Shown one piece after another: positions 26,601-38,600 of a stretch of DNA of 64,000 nucleotides. Under the pieces are notes generated by a model. The model ran no database searches. It saw only the letters and a program-made list of their open reading frames with translations, and was not told the origin of the DNA. The stretch is from assembly GCA_019095985.1 (NCBI GenBank), contig CM032659.1, positions 2,223,594 to 2,287,593 on the forward strand, read 5' to 3'. A program made the translations under genes and the position numbers. The stretch comes from Streblospio benedicti (lineage: Eukaryota > Annelida > Polychaeta > Spionida > Spionidae). The stretch's first letter is position 1. Each line of letters opens with the position of its first letter.

Positions 26601-29600
26601 TATCAATAGCAAACTTGATATGATACGTGAATATAACAACACCATGAACGTTTTAGAATAAGCACCAAAATATAAACTATATATAAGAAGATATGATCAG
26701 AAGTAAAGCTATAAACAAATATAACCAAATTCACATAAGTTTACAACAATTTCTATATCTAAATCCATGTAATTATGTAAGTCAATGGTCTACATGTCCA
26801 TCCTAATGAGTGAACTCTCAGCCACACAAAAAGTGAATTCACATCACACTGAGCCTTCTAAAGGATTTGGCAAGACTTTGTCTTCTGGGTTTCTTCCCCA
26901 AATCCATGCCCCATTCATCTGACGAGATATAGGCCAAGTAATCTTGGAATTCTGGTTTTCTTATTTCCGCCAAAAATTTGTCAATAAGTTCCTGTTTTGT
27001 GCCCGCATGTGGCCCAGTATAATCATCTGGCAGATATTCTTTTGGCAGACATTCTTTAGGGAAATGCTTGTATACCTTCTCCATATTTGGAACCGATAAG
27101 CTTCATTCTTTGCTTCATTTTTTTCGACATTAGAACTTTAAACACAGATATCGCTGCAGAACTCATATCTGATGTATTATATATATGAATTGATTTTACT
27201 CTTAGAGGACATGTTTTAGACCCATGTTTTCCTAATATTGACGTCTCGTTCCTCAGTAAAAATCGCTGATGAGAAAATGTCAAATTAGAATGATCTATGA
27301 GATAATCAACCCCACAAACCTGTGTTTCTTCATCGTGTGAAAGAATCAGTAATAATATCACCATTGCTTTGCTATAAGCTGAAATATTTGTTTTTTGAAC
27401 GTCAAACATCCCATCACAAACAAGTACCCTAGTTTGACCAATTTCTCCTCTTCCTGGAAGTATCACAAACTGCCCAGACTTGAGTACCTCAAAGACAGAC
27501 TCCTCTTCAACATCTAAGTTTTTGAAGATATTTGGATATTCTGTGTGAAGTTTGCATAGTTTTTCGATCACATCTTGAGCCCTTAACTGGCTGAACTTTG
27601 CGTACCTAAATTAGAAAGTAATTAATGACTAATTAATATAGTTATGCTAGAGTAAGTCTCAACTGGTGTACTGAACGTTCATGTATGCTTTAGTGATAGG
27701 CCTACATGTGTAAGAATTGATACCTAATGTTTTAACGCATAGTAAGCCATAGTTACTAAACAGCTGCATTCATAAAAAAACTTTATGTCAACTGCTTTGA
27801 CATAAACTTATTAAGAATGACATTTATAAACATCCAATATAGTGCCAACATGTGAAACATAATTCCAGACAAAGACAAAAATGGTAACTAAATAATACAA
27901 ACGTCACCTGAGGTACATGAGCAGAGTCTTTGTGTCTGTGGGGAACTTGATGTGCGGCTGCTGTAGGATCCAGTCTCTCAACTTCTGCACGGCTCCAAGT
28001 CTGTTTCGTGGGTCTTCATTGAGCTCATTTCTTGCTCTTCTCAAGTCTTCATCATTCAAAGTGCAAATGTAATCTTCTTCCATTTTTAAAGGCAATATGA
28101 GAAGAGCTAAGTTTATCAATGGTTTGTAATCTATGTTCAATTTTTTAAATGTATTGGAAAATATAGTCATAAGTGATGCATCAATGTGTATTCCTCATAT
28201 AAAAAGTGGCTTCTTCACACAATTCTTACAAGATACTGTTGAAACCAGGCCAGTCGCTACCCTTATAGTTTAGCAGTCTGTGTCAATGAGACATTTTTGT
28301 AAACAGGTCGTGTGCAGTTTGCAGAAAGCAATAGATATGCTATAATGAAGGATTACAAAACTACATGTAAAATCACAGGTACAGAATTGGTGCAAGTTTT
28401 ACAGCAATTTAATAGTGCAGTAAGTTATCATACATGTATAAAGAGCTTCTATATGTAGACGTGAATATCTGATTTTTAAATCAGTGTAAAGCTAATTGCT
28501 AATTAGATTACATGTTTTCAAACTGTTGTTATTTGATAAGGCAACAGCGGCTACACTAAACCCTACTACAATTTGAATAATATATTCTCTCAATCATCAG
28601 AAATGATTGCTGACATTCTTGAAATCTTTTTTATGCAACAAGACAGACAAGAGAAGGTACCAGGGTCTAGTCCTAAAAGTAATAGTAGTCGCAAGTATTT
28701 TTGTTTGTTAACAATCTTACTAAGAGTTCAGCATAGTTCCTGAAACTTAGAAATATTGACTATATATGGTGTATGGTGATTGCTTGAGCAGTACATTTTG
28801 TACTTTGGGACGTACTTGAGAGGGTGTGCACTTGTGTACCTGCTTGCAAATTTTCAAGCTGATTCATCAGAGATTTAGTTTTGAGAAAAGGGTGTGAGTG
28901 ACTGATGGTGTTTGTTGGGAAACCGCCATTGTTGGGCTTTCTGCATGTGACGAAAAATAGGTAATTTTTTTCACAAGTCAACTTAAAAGAAATCCACACA
29001 TAAAAAGTTGTCAATCTTTAAATACACGTTGGACACAGTCATTAGCTGCCTTGCTATATATGCTAGTGTGTATTGAAACACTATAGATGTGAAATAACTG
29101 AGGCCAAATGGAGCCTGTTTTATTGTCTGAGGTGTAAAATTTGTGATAATTAAATCACCTCCAGTCAGATTTGCATGGCAACGCAACAAAGTGTGTCGTG
29201 GACTAAAATTTACCGTTTTGAATGGAATTTAATTGAATCTGCGTCTCTTTCTGAATAAAAACTCATATAGCTTCCATATATTTGTCAAAAACTGAATGCG
29301 ACACTAGAAATTCAAAAAGTGCACATTTTGGTAGCTGCACACAGCAGTGGAAAATCAGAAAATCGCCAATCAATTTAGGACTAGACCAAGGGATCGTTCT
29401 AAAATTACATCGCCAGCGGGGGGGGGGAGGGTCATGAATGTCTGACGAAAGCTGACAGGGGGTGGATGGGGGTGGGGGGGTCGACACTGGCTGACGTCAG
29501 CTTTCAGCTTTCATCCAAGTTTTAAAGATGATTGATATATTTTACCAGTCAGAAATATTCAAGATCATGCTTAACTATAATTTAACAAGTATAATTACCT

Positions 29601-32600
29601 TTAAAACAGATTTATTAAAAATACCAGTTGATGTTAGTTAAACAGTAGGCCTACCAAAGAAAGAATATAAAGAATGTATTTTGTGTTTATAAAACACCTG
29701 CTCGGCTAATAATGAAAAATCGATATAATTTTATACAATAGCATGATAGTACCAGTTGAGGGTGCATTATGCATTAAAAAATAAGCATTAAAAAGATAAA
29801 AGTCCCGTAAGACTTTACATGAGAAGATTGATATAACTTTGCTAAAAGTGGAAGACTAATCTTTGTGAAGAGTAGAAGTGAAAGGATTTGGAAAATGCAT
29901 AAAGATAATATATTCGTTTATAGGACACATGGCTATTTTTACTAAAGCACTGGACATGAAATTATTAAGCCTGTTAAAGCTACTTTCATAACCATGCTCA
30001 TATTGCCCTAACCAGAATTGTCGAATAATTTTCATTCTTAAAGTACTCAAAAATTCTTATCAAAGTGGCGCGTAGCTCTCTCCGTCAAGAAAAACCCCAG
30101 TGTAAACAGCCTAATTTGCATACTTGTGTCCAAAAAGAGAGCTTGTGTTCATCCATCAAAGATATTACTTAGAGGTAAACCAAATAGAAATAATTTTTCA
30201 TCCTCAAAATATGTTGTTATAAATACAATATTTACAAAAGTGCCATATTACATGAAATGCTGGCTGGAGAACGTGTAGCATAATGCGCATGACTTTACAG
30301 CTGAACATTATGATGGGTGATAAATATGTTCATGAGCAATGAGAAAGTACGAGAGTCATGTAAATAATCTCAAGTTCCCAACCAACTAAACTATTGTGCT
30401 TCCTACCCAATAGAGGGTCTAAAGGATTTCAACGATTGCAGTGTCCAACATATGGACTGAGGGGTTGCACTCCTTCCGTCACCATCCATCCAAGCCCCCT
30501 CCCATATGACGCCCACCCCCACCCCTCTTGGCCCTGGTATGGGGTGATTAAAACATTTCTAACAAGATTAGTAATTCGTGGTTTTTATTACTTACTATAC
30601 TAATATTGTACTGAATGATAACTGTTTATACTATTTATGACAATTATTGTTACTTATCATGTAGAGGAAAAACATCAAAGTTTAATTAAGATTTTTCTCG
30701 GTTCATATCAAGAGTTTTGTTTGAAAGCTCCTGTTTAAGATTTTTCGGGGTGATGGATCCCCATCTCAGCATTAATTTTAATTGCCCGTGTCACCAAGCT
30801 AATGGAACACGGACCCAAAGAATGTGTTGATTAATATTTTTAAATGTGTTACATTAGTATCACACTACGAACATTGAAGCAAGAATATAACAAAGAGCCA
30901 TACGTAGATGTGTGCTTGTTATACAAATACGGTACGTAAAATAGCAAATTCTAAATGATTAAGATAGCTATACGTTTGCTAAAACAACGGACGTGAAATG
31001 ATTTAGCCTGTCAAAGCTACTTTCATAACCATGCCCATATTGCCCTAACCCGAATTGTCGAATAAGTTTTATTCAAGTTCTAATGATTTAAGATTATTGT
31101 TGTCCAAAAACACTTTCCACAAATGGAAATATTGTAAAAAAAGATACAAATAATGAAATCAAAGTGCTGAGATGTGAGTGTAAAATGTGGTATGACATTA
31201 CAAGAAGTTTTTTAATTTTTTTCATTTATTCATTGATTTAAATACCTTAGAATTAACACATCAATCAAAGAAATGTCAAATAAAAATCCATCACAGAATT
31301 TGTCTGACCACCTAAATCAACCAGTTGGTTTGACAATATTTTATTTCAATTTTCTTACATATATACAGGAATCAAGTTCAAGTATTTTCAACCTAGCTCC
31401 ACAAATGTAAATATTAACCTAATTGTAATTTTACTAAAAATAATATGCAGTTATTTGAGATTTTTGCTGCTATTCTGGTCTGTACTGGCTAAGATCTGAA
31501 AGTGATGCAAATGTAATCTCACAAATGTATTATTTTGTAATGATAATTTTGGTTCGTCAAAAAATACCAGCTTATTTGAATATTTTTATGAATGAATTCC
31601 ATTTTTGACAAATAAAAGTTAATGAATTCCATCAGTTTTAATGATGACATAATTGCTGCTGGCAGCCTGGCTCCCTGCTGCGCCTTGCTGCTGTGGAGGC
31701 TGGAAAGCCACAGTTGTGGGAGGCTGGGAGCTGGTGGTCCTCTGCTGACCGTGAGGAATGCAAGTACGGTTTGCTGCTTGTTGGTTGTATGTACAACTGG
31801 ACCACTGTCCATTTGGTAAATTTTGCTGACCATAATGGTTGGCTGGTATTGATCCATTTACTTGTTGATCATAATTGTTATTGAATGCTGGTCCATTTTG
31901 TACATGATTGTACATACAACTGGACAACTGTCCATTTGGTACATTTTGCTGACTATAACTGGTGGCTGCCATTGGTCCATTAAACACTTGCTGTATGTAA
32001 CCATTTGTGGATGTTGGTCCGTTTTGTACTTGATTGTAAGTACAACTTGTAAGTAAATTTTGCTGACTATAACTGTTGGCTGGTAAACTTTGTTGATGAG
32101 ATGTGTGATAGTAATTACTGCTGGACCACTGTCCATTTGGTAAGTTTTGCTGATTGTAACTACATGTATTGGTTGCCATTGCTCCATTTGATACTTGGTG
32201 ATTGTAACCATTATTAAATGTTGGTCCGTTTGGTATTTGATTGTAAGTACCACTGGAAAACTGGTCACTTGGTAGCATTTGCTGACTGTAAATATTGGTC
32301 ACCATTGGTCCATTAGAAACTTGCTGATTGTAGCCATTGACAGACGTTGGTTCATTTGGTAACTTTTGCCGACTATAACTATTGGTTGACATTGGTCCAT
32401 TTGGCACTTGATTGTATGTATTGTTGGTCCACTGTGGATTTGATGCATGCTGACTGTATGGTGATTTTGTGGCCTTCACTGGATTTGTTCTGACCATCAG
32501 GACGAGAGTTCCACGGCATATGAGTTGCACCATGGGTGCCATTATGTGTGCTCAATGGTCCAGTCATGGACTGTGAAACTCTGTTACAGAGCATTTGTCC

Positions 32601-35600
32601 ATTTGGTCCCTGCTGATGATTAATTTTGTAAATTTGTTTGCCATCTATGAATGATTGGTTGACATGCTGGTATCCGTTCTGATATCTGCAACTATTGAGT
32701 GATGTGTCTGGCTGAAACATTTTAGCATCATGAGTAAGAACATTGGTTCGTGTGAATTTTTAGAAGTCCTGTGTGCAAGCAATTGGTCTATTCCTTGCTG
32801 GGTGCTATTGTTATTAGTATTAAATTTGTGTAAATGAGAGTCATTTTGCTTAGTTGTTTGAAAGTTCAAACTATGACCATTGCTTTGTTCAACTTTCTTT
32901 TTCACGTATTTTCCTCTGTTTTTAATGCCAACCTTGGACTTTTTAATAACTGAGCCTTCCTCTTGCTCAGGCTCTCTTGCTCTTTTCTTGTTTGCCACAA
33001 GCTTGAAGTCATAATCTCCTTTCCTGTAGTGTTTCTCATATTCAGGATCAAGAGTCCATATGAAAGAATTCTTCTCCCCTTTACCACCTTTCTTGAAACA
33101 TGGGCGCGCACTTAAATTTGATCTGATATTCTGTTCCCAATTATTTTTGGCATAAGAAGCAAAATATGGATACTTATCAGCTACCCATTTACATATGTCT
33201 GCAGTGGTCATTTGGCCAGAGGATGACGAAAGTATAGCTGCAGCGGCGAGCGTTTGAGATGAGATCCCAGGATGCTTTGTGGGATCTGTAGATGCTGGCT
33301 TTGGCATCCACACAGGATCGGCTGTAGAGACGTTGCTGCTATTCTGGTCTGAGCTGGCTGATGAATCTGAACTTTGTGATCTCACATCCCCTGGAGATGT
33401 TGTAATAATTGTTGGTGAGTTCTCTTTGGTGTGGTTCATCATGGCATGCTCAGTGCTACCAGCTGCTGGGGTTTGAACTTGGTTGTCATCTGTTTTGGTT
33501 TTGGTCAATCCATTGGTTGAGTGAGGTGACGGGGACTCTTGTTGGTCTGAGCTGGCTGATGAATCTGAACTTTGTGATCTAACATCCTCTGGAGATGTTG
33601 TAATTGTTGGTGAGTTCTCTTTGGTGTGGTTCATCATGGCATGCTCAGTGCTACCAGCTGCTGGGGCTTGCAGTTTGTTTTCAGTTACTTTGGTTGATCC
33701 ATCTGTGGAGTGAGCTGACGCAGTCAATGCAGGCTCTTGATGAGTATCTGTGTTAGATAGGATGTTAATCAGAAAATCATCAGACATGTCCAATATGCCA
33801 TTTTCTTGCATGGCTAACTCAAGAATATCAACAGAATTTCCTGTATTTGCAGTACTAAGTAAATCATTTTGAAATGCTTCATTTTCAACCTGATCCATGT
33901 CACTGAGCATCTTATCTGCTGGATGTTTCATACTGAATGAGAACGATTCCTGGTGATCTCAAATGGGTGGTTTTTGTGGAATGAACTGCAAAGATTTGTC
34001 ACAATTCAGTGATATTGTGCGAAATGACTATTTTTACAGTACCTTACAAAGAGTGTCTCTTCCAAAATGAAGATATCACATGCGGGTGTAAAAATGTAAT
34101 TTTAATTCAATCTGCAGTGGTATCAGAATTGTTCAAGCAACATCCAGATGTAATCCAACTATGATGATGTCCAATATACTGTGATTTTAAAGTCTTGTGA
34201 AGAGTTTTGAAAATATGCAACTTTACTCATGAACATTCAGAGAATATCTGATGGAAAGGCTGCTTTGCTCCTGTACTTATATGAGGCACCAAGCAAGGAA
34301 CCTGTGCCCCTGGGTTTAGTGATCTGATTGAAGTAGAGAGTGAAAGGCACTGGCCTGGTCTGAATGGCCATTGCTTGCTTTTTGTGGATTTACTTGAGGA
34401 AACCTAGATGAGATCTTGAGATCACATGCAATATTGTGTATATGATGCTATTAAGCTACAGGGAAATCATTGTTCATCAAATAATCTTTTATTGTAAAGT
34501 TTGATATAATGGATTTGTAGCATACCTATGTTTAAAATATGAAATATAAATCAGAAATAATTAGACTTTCATAGTGCTATCAAAAATAAATGATGCATGA
34601 ACTTGCAATATTTTATCTATCATTGATATTTTACTATTGTAAGGGGGCATAATTGTTTGAAATATGTCTATCTTGTAAATTATCAGTTCATAGAATGAAA
34701 ATAAAAAAAAAAAAAATGAAATAATTTGATGAACAATTTAAAATTCTATTGGGCTTAATTGCATCATATAGGATCCCAATATTCAAATTTTCCTCAAGTC
34801 TCATCAGTTCACTAATCTACAAAAAGCAAGCAATTTCAAGCAATGGACATTCAGACCAGGCCAGTAGTCTGTGAGTTAAAAAGTCTTGCCTTTCACTCTC
34901 CACTTCAATCAGATCACTAAACCCAGGGGCACAGCTTCCTTGCTTGGTGCCTCATATAAGTACAGGAGCAAAGCAGCTTTTCCACCAGTCATTCTCTGAA
35001 TGTTCATGAGTAAAGTTGCATATTTTCAAAACTCTTCACAAGTCTTTAAAATCACAGTATATTGGACATCATCATAGTTGGATTACTTCTGGATGTTGCT
35101 TGAACAATTCTGATTGCACTGCAGATTGAATTAAAATTGCATTTTTACACTTGCATGTGATATCTTCATTTGGGAAGAAACACTCTTTGTAAGGTACTGT
35201 AAAAATAGTCATTTTGCACAATATAGCTGAATTGTGACAAATCTTTGCAGTTTATTCCACAAAAACCACCCATTTGAGATCACCAGGAATCGTTCTCATT
35301 CAGTATGAAACATCCAGCAGATAAGATGCTCAGTGACATGGATCAGGTTGAAAATGAAGCATTTCAAAATGATTTACTTAGTACTGCAAATACAGGAAAT
35401 TCTGTTGATATTCNNNNNNNNNNNNNNNNNNNNNNNNNNNNNNNNNNNNNNNNNNNNNNNNNNNNNNNNNNNNNNNNNNNNNNNNNNNNNNNNNNNNNNN
35501 NNNNNNNNNNNNNCTTTTCTTCTTCATTAATTTGAGGCTATCCCGGGGCAAAAAATAAAACCAAGAAAAAATTTTCCCCCCCAAACACCAGGGGCCCCTT

Positions 35601-38600
35601 TTTTAAAAATTTCACAAAAAAGCCAATTCTTTTGCCCATATCCAAAATGTTAGGCCAGAAAAATTAATAAGGCCCAAAAACAAAACGGTCAGCAGCACAA
35701 ATCACGGGACCCAAACAAATTTTCCCAAAATAACCCCAGGAAATAAATTTTTGTCTGAAAAGAAAAACAAGTCTTATGGACAACAGCAACTAATGGCCCC
35801 ATGGAAACCCAAATTTTTACAGAGAAATCTCCAAGTCCGTTTTTAAAGGGAGCCCCCAAGACTAACACCAGCATCAATAAAGGACAATCCCCAAAAAGCC
35901 CCCAAATGGAAAAGGGCAACCAATAGTTAAACGAAAGAAAATTACCAAAGGGCATGGTCCAGAAGGGTTTTCAACAACACCATAACAAGTTTACCGGAAC
36001 CAGTTTTCAAAAAAGTATTGATGAACAGGAAATGTCCAGATTAATAGTCACAGGACTTAACTGAAAAGAGACTTATGGGTATCAGTTATTGCAAATTTAT
36101 TGAAGAAAACCAGTTCATTGACATGATATCTAAGATTGAACAGTCCGCAGCAGTCACAATATGTCAAAACTGCTGGAAAGTAAAAAGTCTGTAGCAGTCA
36201 CGTCTTAATTGATACATATTATGTCATCATTACTGATGGAATTCTGCATTAACTTTGTCAAAATATTCATATAACTGCATGTTATTTTTAGCAAAATTAT
36301 CATGAGGTTGATATTTACATTTGTGGATCTAGGTTGAAAATACTTGAGCCTGATTCCTGTATATATTCAAACAAATTGAAATGAAAAATTGTCAAACTGA
36401 CTTCTTGATTTGGTGGTCAGACAAATTTCTGTGATGGATTTTGATTTGACATTTCTGTGATGGAGTCAATGAATAAATGAAAAAATTCAGAAACTGCTAT
36501 TATTGTTATACCACATTTTACACTAACATTTCAGCACCTTGATTTCATTATTTGTGATAATTTTACAATATTTCCATTTGTTGAGAGTATATTTGCACTA
36601 CAATAATCTTAAATCATTAGAACTTGGACCCTGTTGCATAAAGCTATTTATTTTACCCGTCATTATCGTACAAATTAATAGTACCTTCTCTCGTCTGTCG
36701 TTTTGCATAAAAAGATTTCAAGAATATCAGCAATCATATTTTTACGATGAATGGTGCATGATTTGGAAGGACATTTTCCTGCCTTTAAATCATGATGATG
36801 GGTCTTCATTATGTATGTGACTTAAAATGGTATTTCCCTTGCAAAATTTCATCCCCACAAGAACAACCCGATCAGTAACTTCCTACGAGAGTTGTTCAGT
36901 GTTTAAGACGGTTACCCGAGATGGAAGATGCGCTGTGTGTTAATGTATCTGATGTGCTTTGTTTTACAATGAACGCCACCTGGTCAGTCAAGAAAAAAAA
37001 TAGGAATATTAGAAGTTTTGAAAGGGCGTAGACGGTCGCGGATTTCATGGTGGGTGCAGCATTCACATATAGGTCCAATAATGTCTTTGGTACCATCTAA
37101 TCAGACGATTCCCAACTTTTTTTTTTTCATAAGTTCATTTTGATCAAGTGTTGTCTATTTGCTTTATGCAACAGGTTAGGATGAGCGTTAGAGTCGATCG
37201 TATCGTCCAAGACAATCATAAAAACAAGATCGTTATCATGACAGGGGTAGACAAACTCCCAAAATTTCACTTGCCTGTCAGGCAAGTTGACTTCAAATTT
37301 TACTTGCCCGAATGTTATTTTTGATTGCTCAGCTTTGTTATCAATGGTGATCCAAATTTATTTCACCTGATATTGAAGCCATTTAGAATGAATCTTTCCA
37401 CATTCATTTTCAATTCTCGGAAAAAATTATACAGCAATTTTTGACTATCAAACATGACTTTTTTTGCATATTCTCACAAATTCTAACATATGAATCTTAT
37501 GGAATTGTCGTTTGTGTTCCTGGCTGTGTTCTTTCATGAAATCAAAATCTGCCAGTGATTTGGGAATATTCTTTCTACCGGTTTGTGTCACCGGCCGACC
37601 ATACAATCTTGCACTAATTGTTATTTTTACAGTTGATTTTTTCACCATAAGTTTTGGTTGTGATTGTATTCATTTTCATTAATGTAATTAAATTGTATTA
37701 ACTGTGATACATGTATAGTGGTCAACTATGATTAAGATTCAATATAAGTATATCCTTTATACAATCCAATTTGAAAATGTGTTCATGCCTTCAATGCTAA
37801 AACTCTATTTTATTCTCAAAATATTTCAAAAGCAATAGAAATTCAAATCATACTTCTTAACCAGTCAGACCTATAGCATCCACAGAGCTGTAGTAATACG
37901 CTGTGTATCTTCCAGATTGCAACTCTCACACACATTGGGTCAAACTATCTGAACTGTGGTGCGGAGGCCAAGAGATACGGCACGGGGCATCCCAGCATCG
38001 TACCGTATCAGGTGAGGGGAGAACCCGTGTAGAGGCAGCTCTTGTGAACAGGAGAGTCTTGGACGAGCTGTGATCACATTAAATGAATTTTACTGTAGAT
38101 TTTCAAAAAGAATTGTTATTGAGAAAAGAATTTATAATACGTTTTAATGTAGTTTCTAGATTCACAGTTTTTAAAGACTTTCAAGTATTTCTTGCTGTTA
38201 TAAAGTTGTAAGCTATTATTAAGGTGACTGTCAGCCCAGTGTAGCGGGGTCCAATTCATTACTGATATTGTAGTTGATATTTTAATAAGGGTTATCATAT
38301 GTCTTTGGGTATGATATGAAAAATATCATGTCAGTAGAAAATGACAAGTTCACTCAGAGAGTGAGTCTTTTTTTCTACGGACATGGTATATTTCATATCG
38401 TGCCCTAGCACATGCGATAACACTTTTCTTTCACTTTACTTTACAAAGTTACATTATCATGCATTTAAAAACTAAATCATCTTCAAAAATATTAAACTTG
38501 TTTTGTGTATCATCATTTAGAGGCTGCCACAGTATGTAGGAACGCATTTATAGATTACATTCAGGGCAACTCACATTTAATATCATGAATATTGGTATGG

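Larger units (their letters stand above)
35305..36243 (+). pseudogene. second, inverted copy of the forkhead gene, interrupted by a gap
   Basis: From ATG 35305 the first 36 codons ([20 protein letters not shown]...) are the same as the start of the minus-strand forkhead gene, up to the gap at 35414. After the gap, 35514-36060 is a poor-looking rendering of the Q/N-repeat region (for example CAACTAATGGCCCC and TACCAAAGGGCATGGTCCAG). Around 36218-36245 it matches the original's stop-codon region (tatgtcatcatta...tgatggaattc). Whether this copy is intact cannot be judged because the middle is hidden and the sequence after the gap looks unreliable. Confidence 0.6.
31073..36628. repeat. large inverted duplication containing the forkhead gene
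   Basis: Left arm about 31073-34440, right arm about 34770-36628 in opposite orientation, with a ~330-base AT-rich centre. Around the start codons the arms (33932-34440 against 34770-35304) are nearly the same but differ by scattered substitutions and several indels. The outer flanks (31073-31460 against 36240-36628) are more diverged. The two start codons are 1374 bases apart, head to head. The right arm is shorter because most of the coding part falls in the gap. The centre itself contains no gap. Confidence 0.8.

Noticed and set aside
32379-32720. A separate small gene downstream of the forkhead frame
   Set aside because: Composition and repeats continue from the forkhead protein; better explained as the same gene after a frame break.
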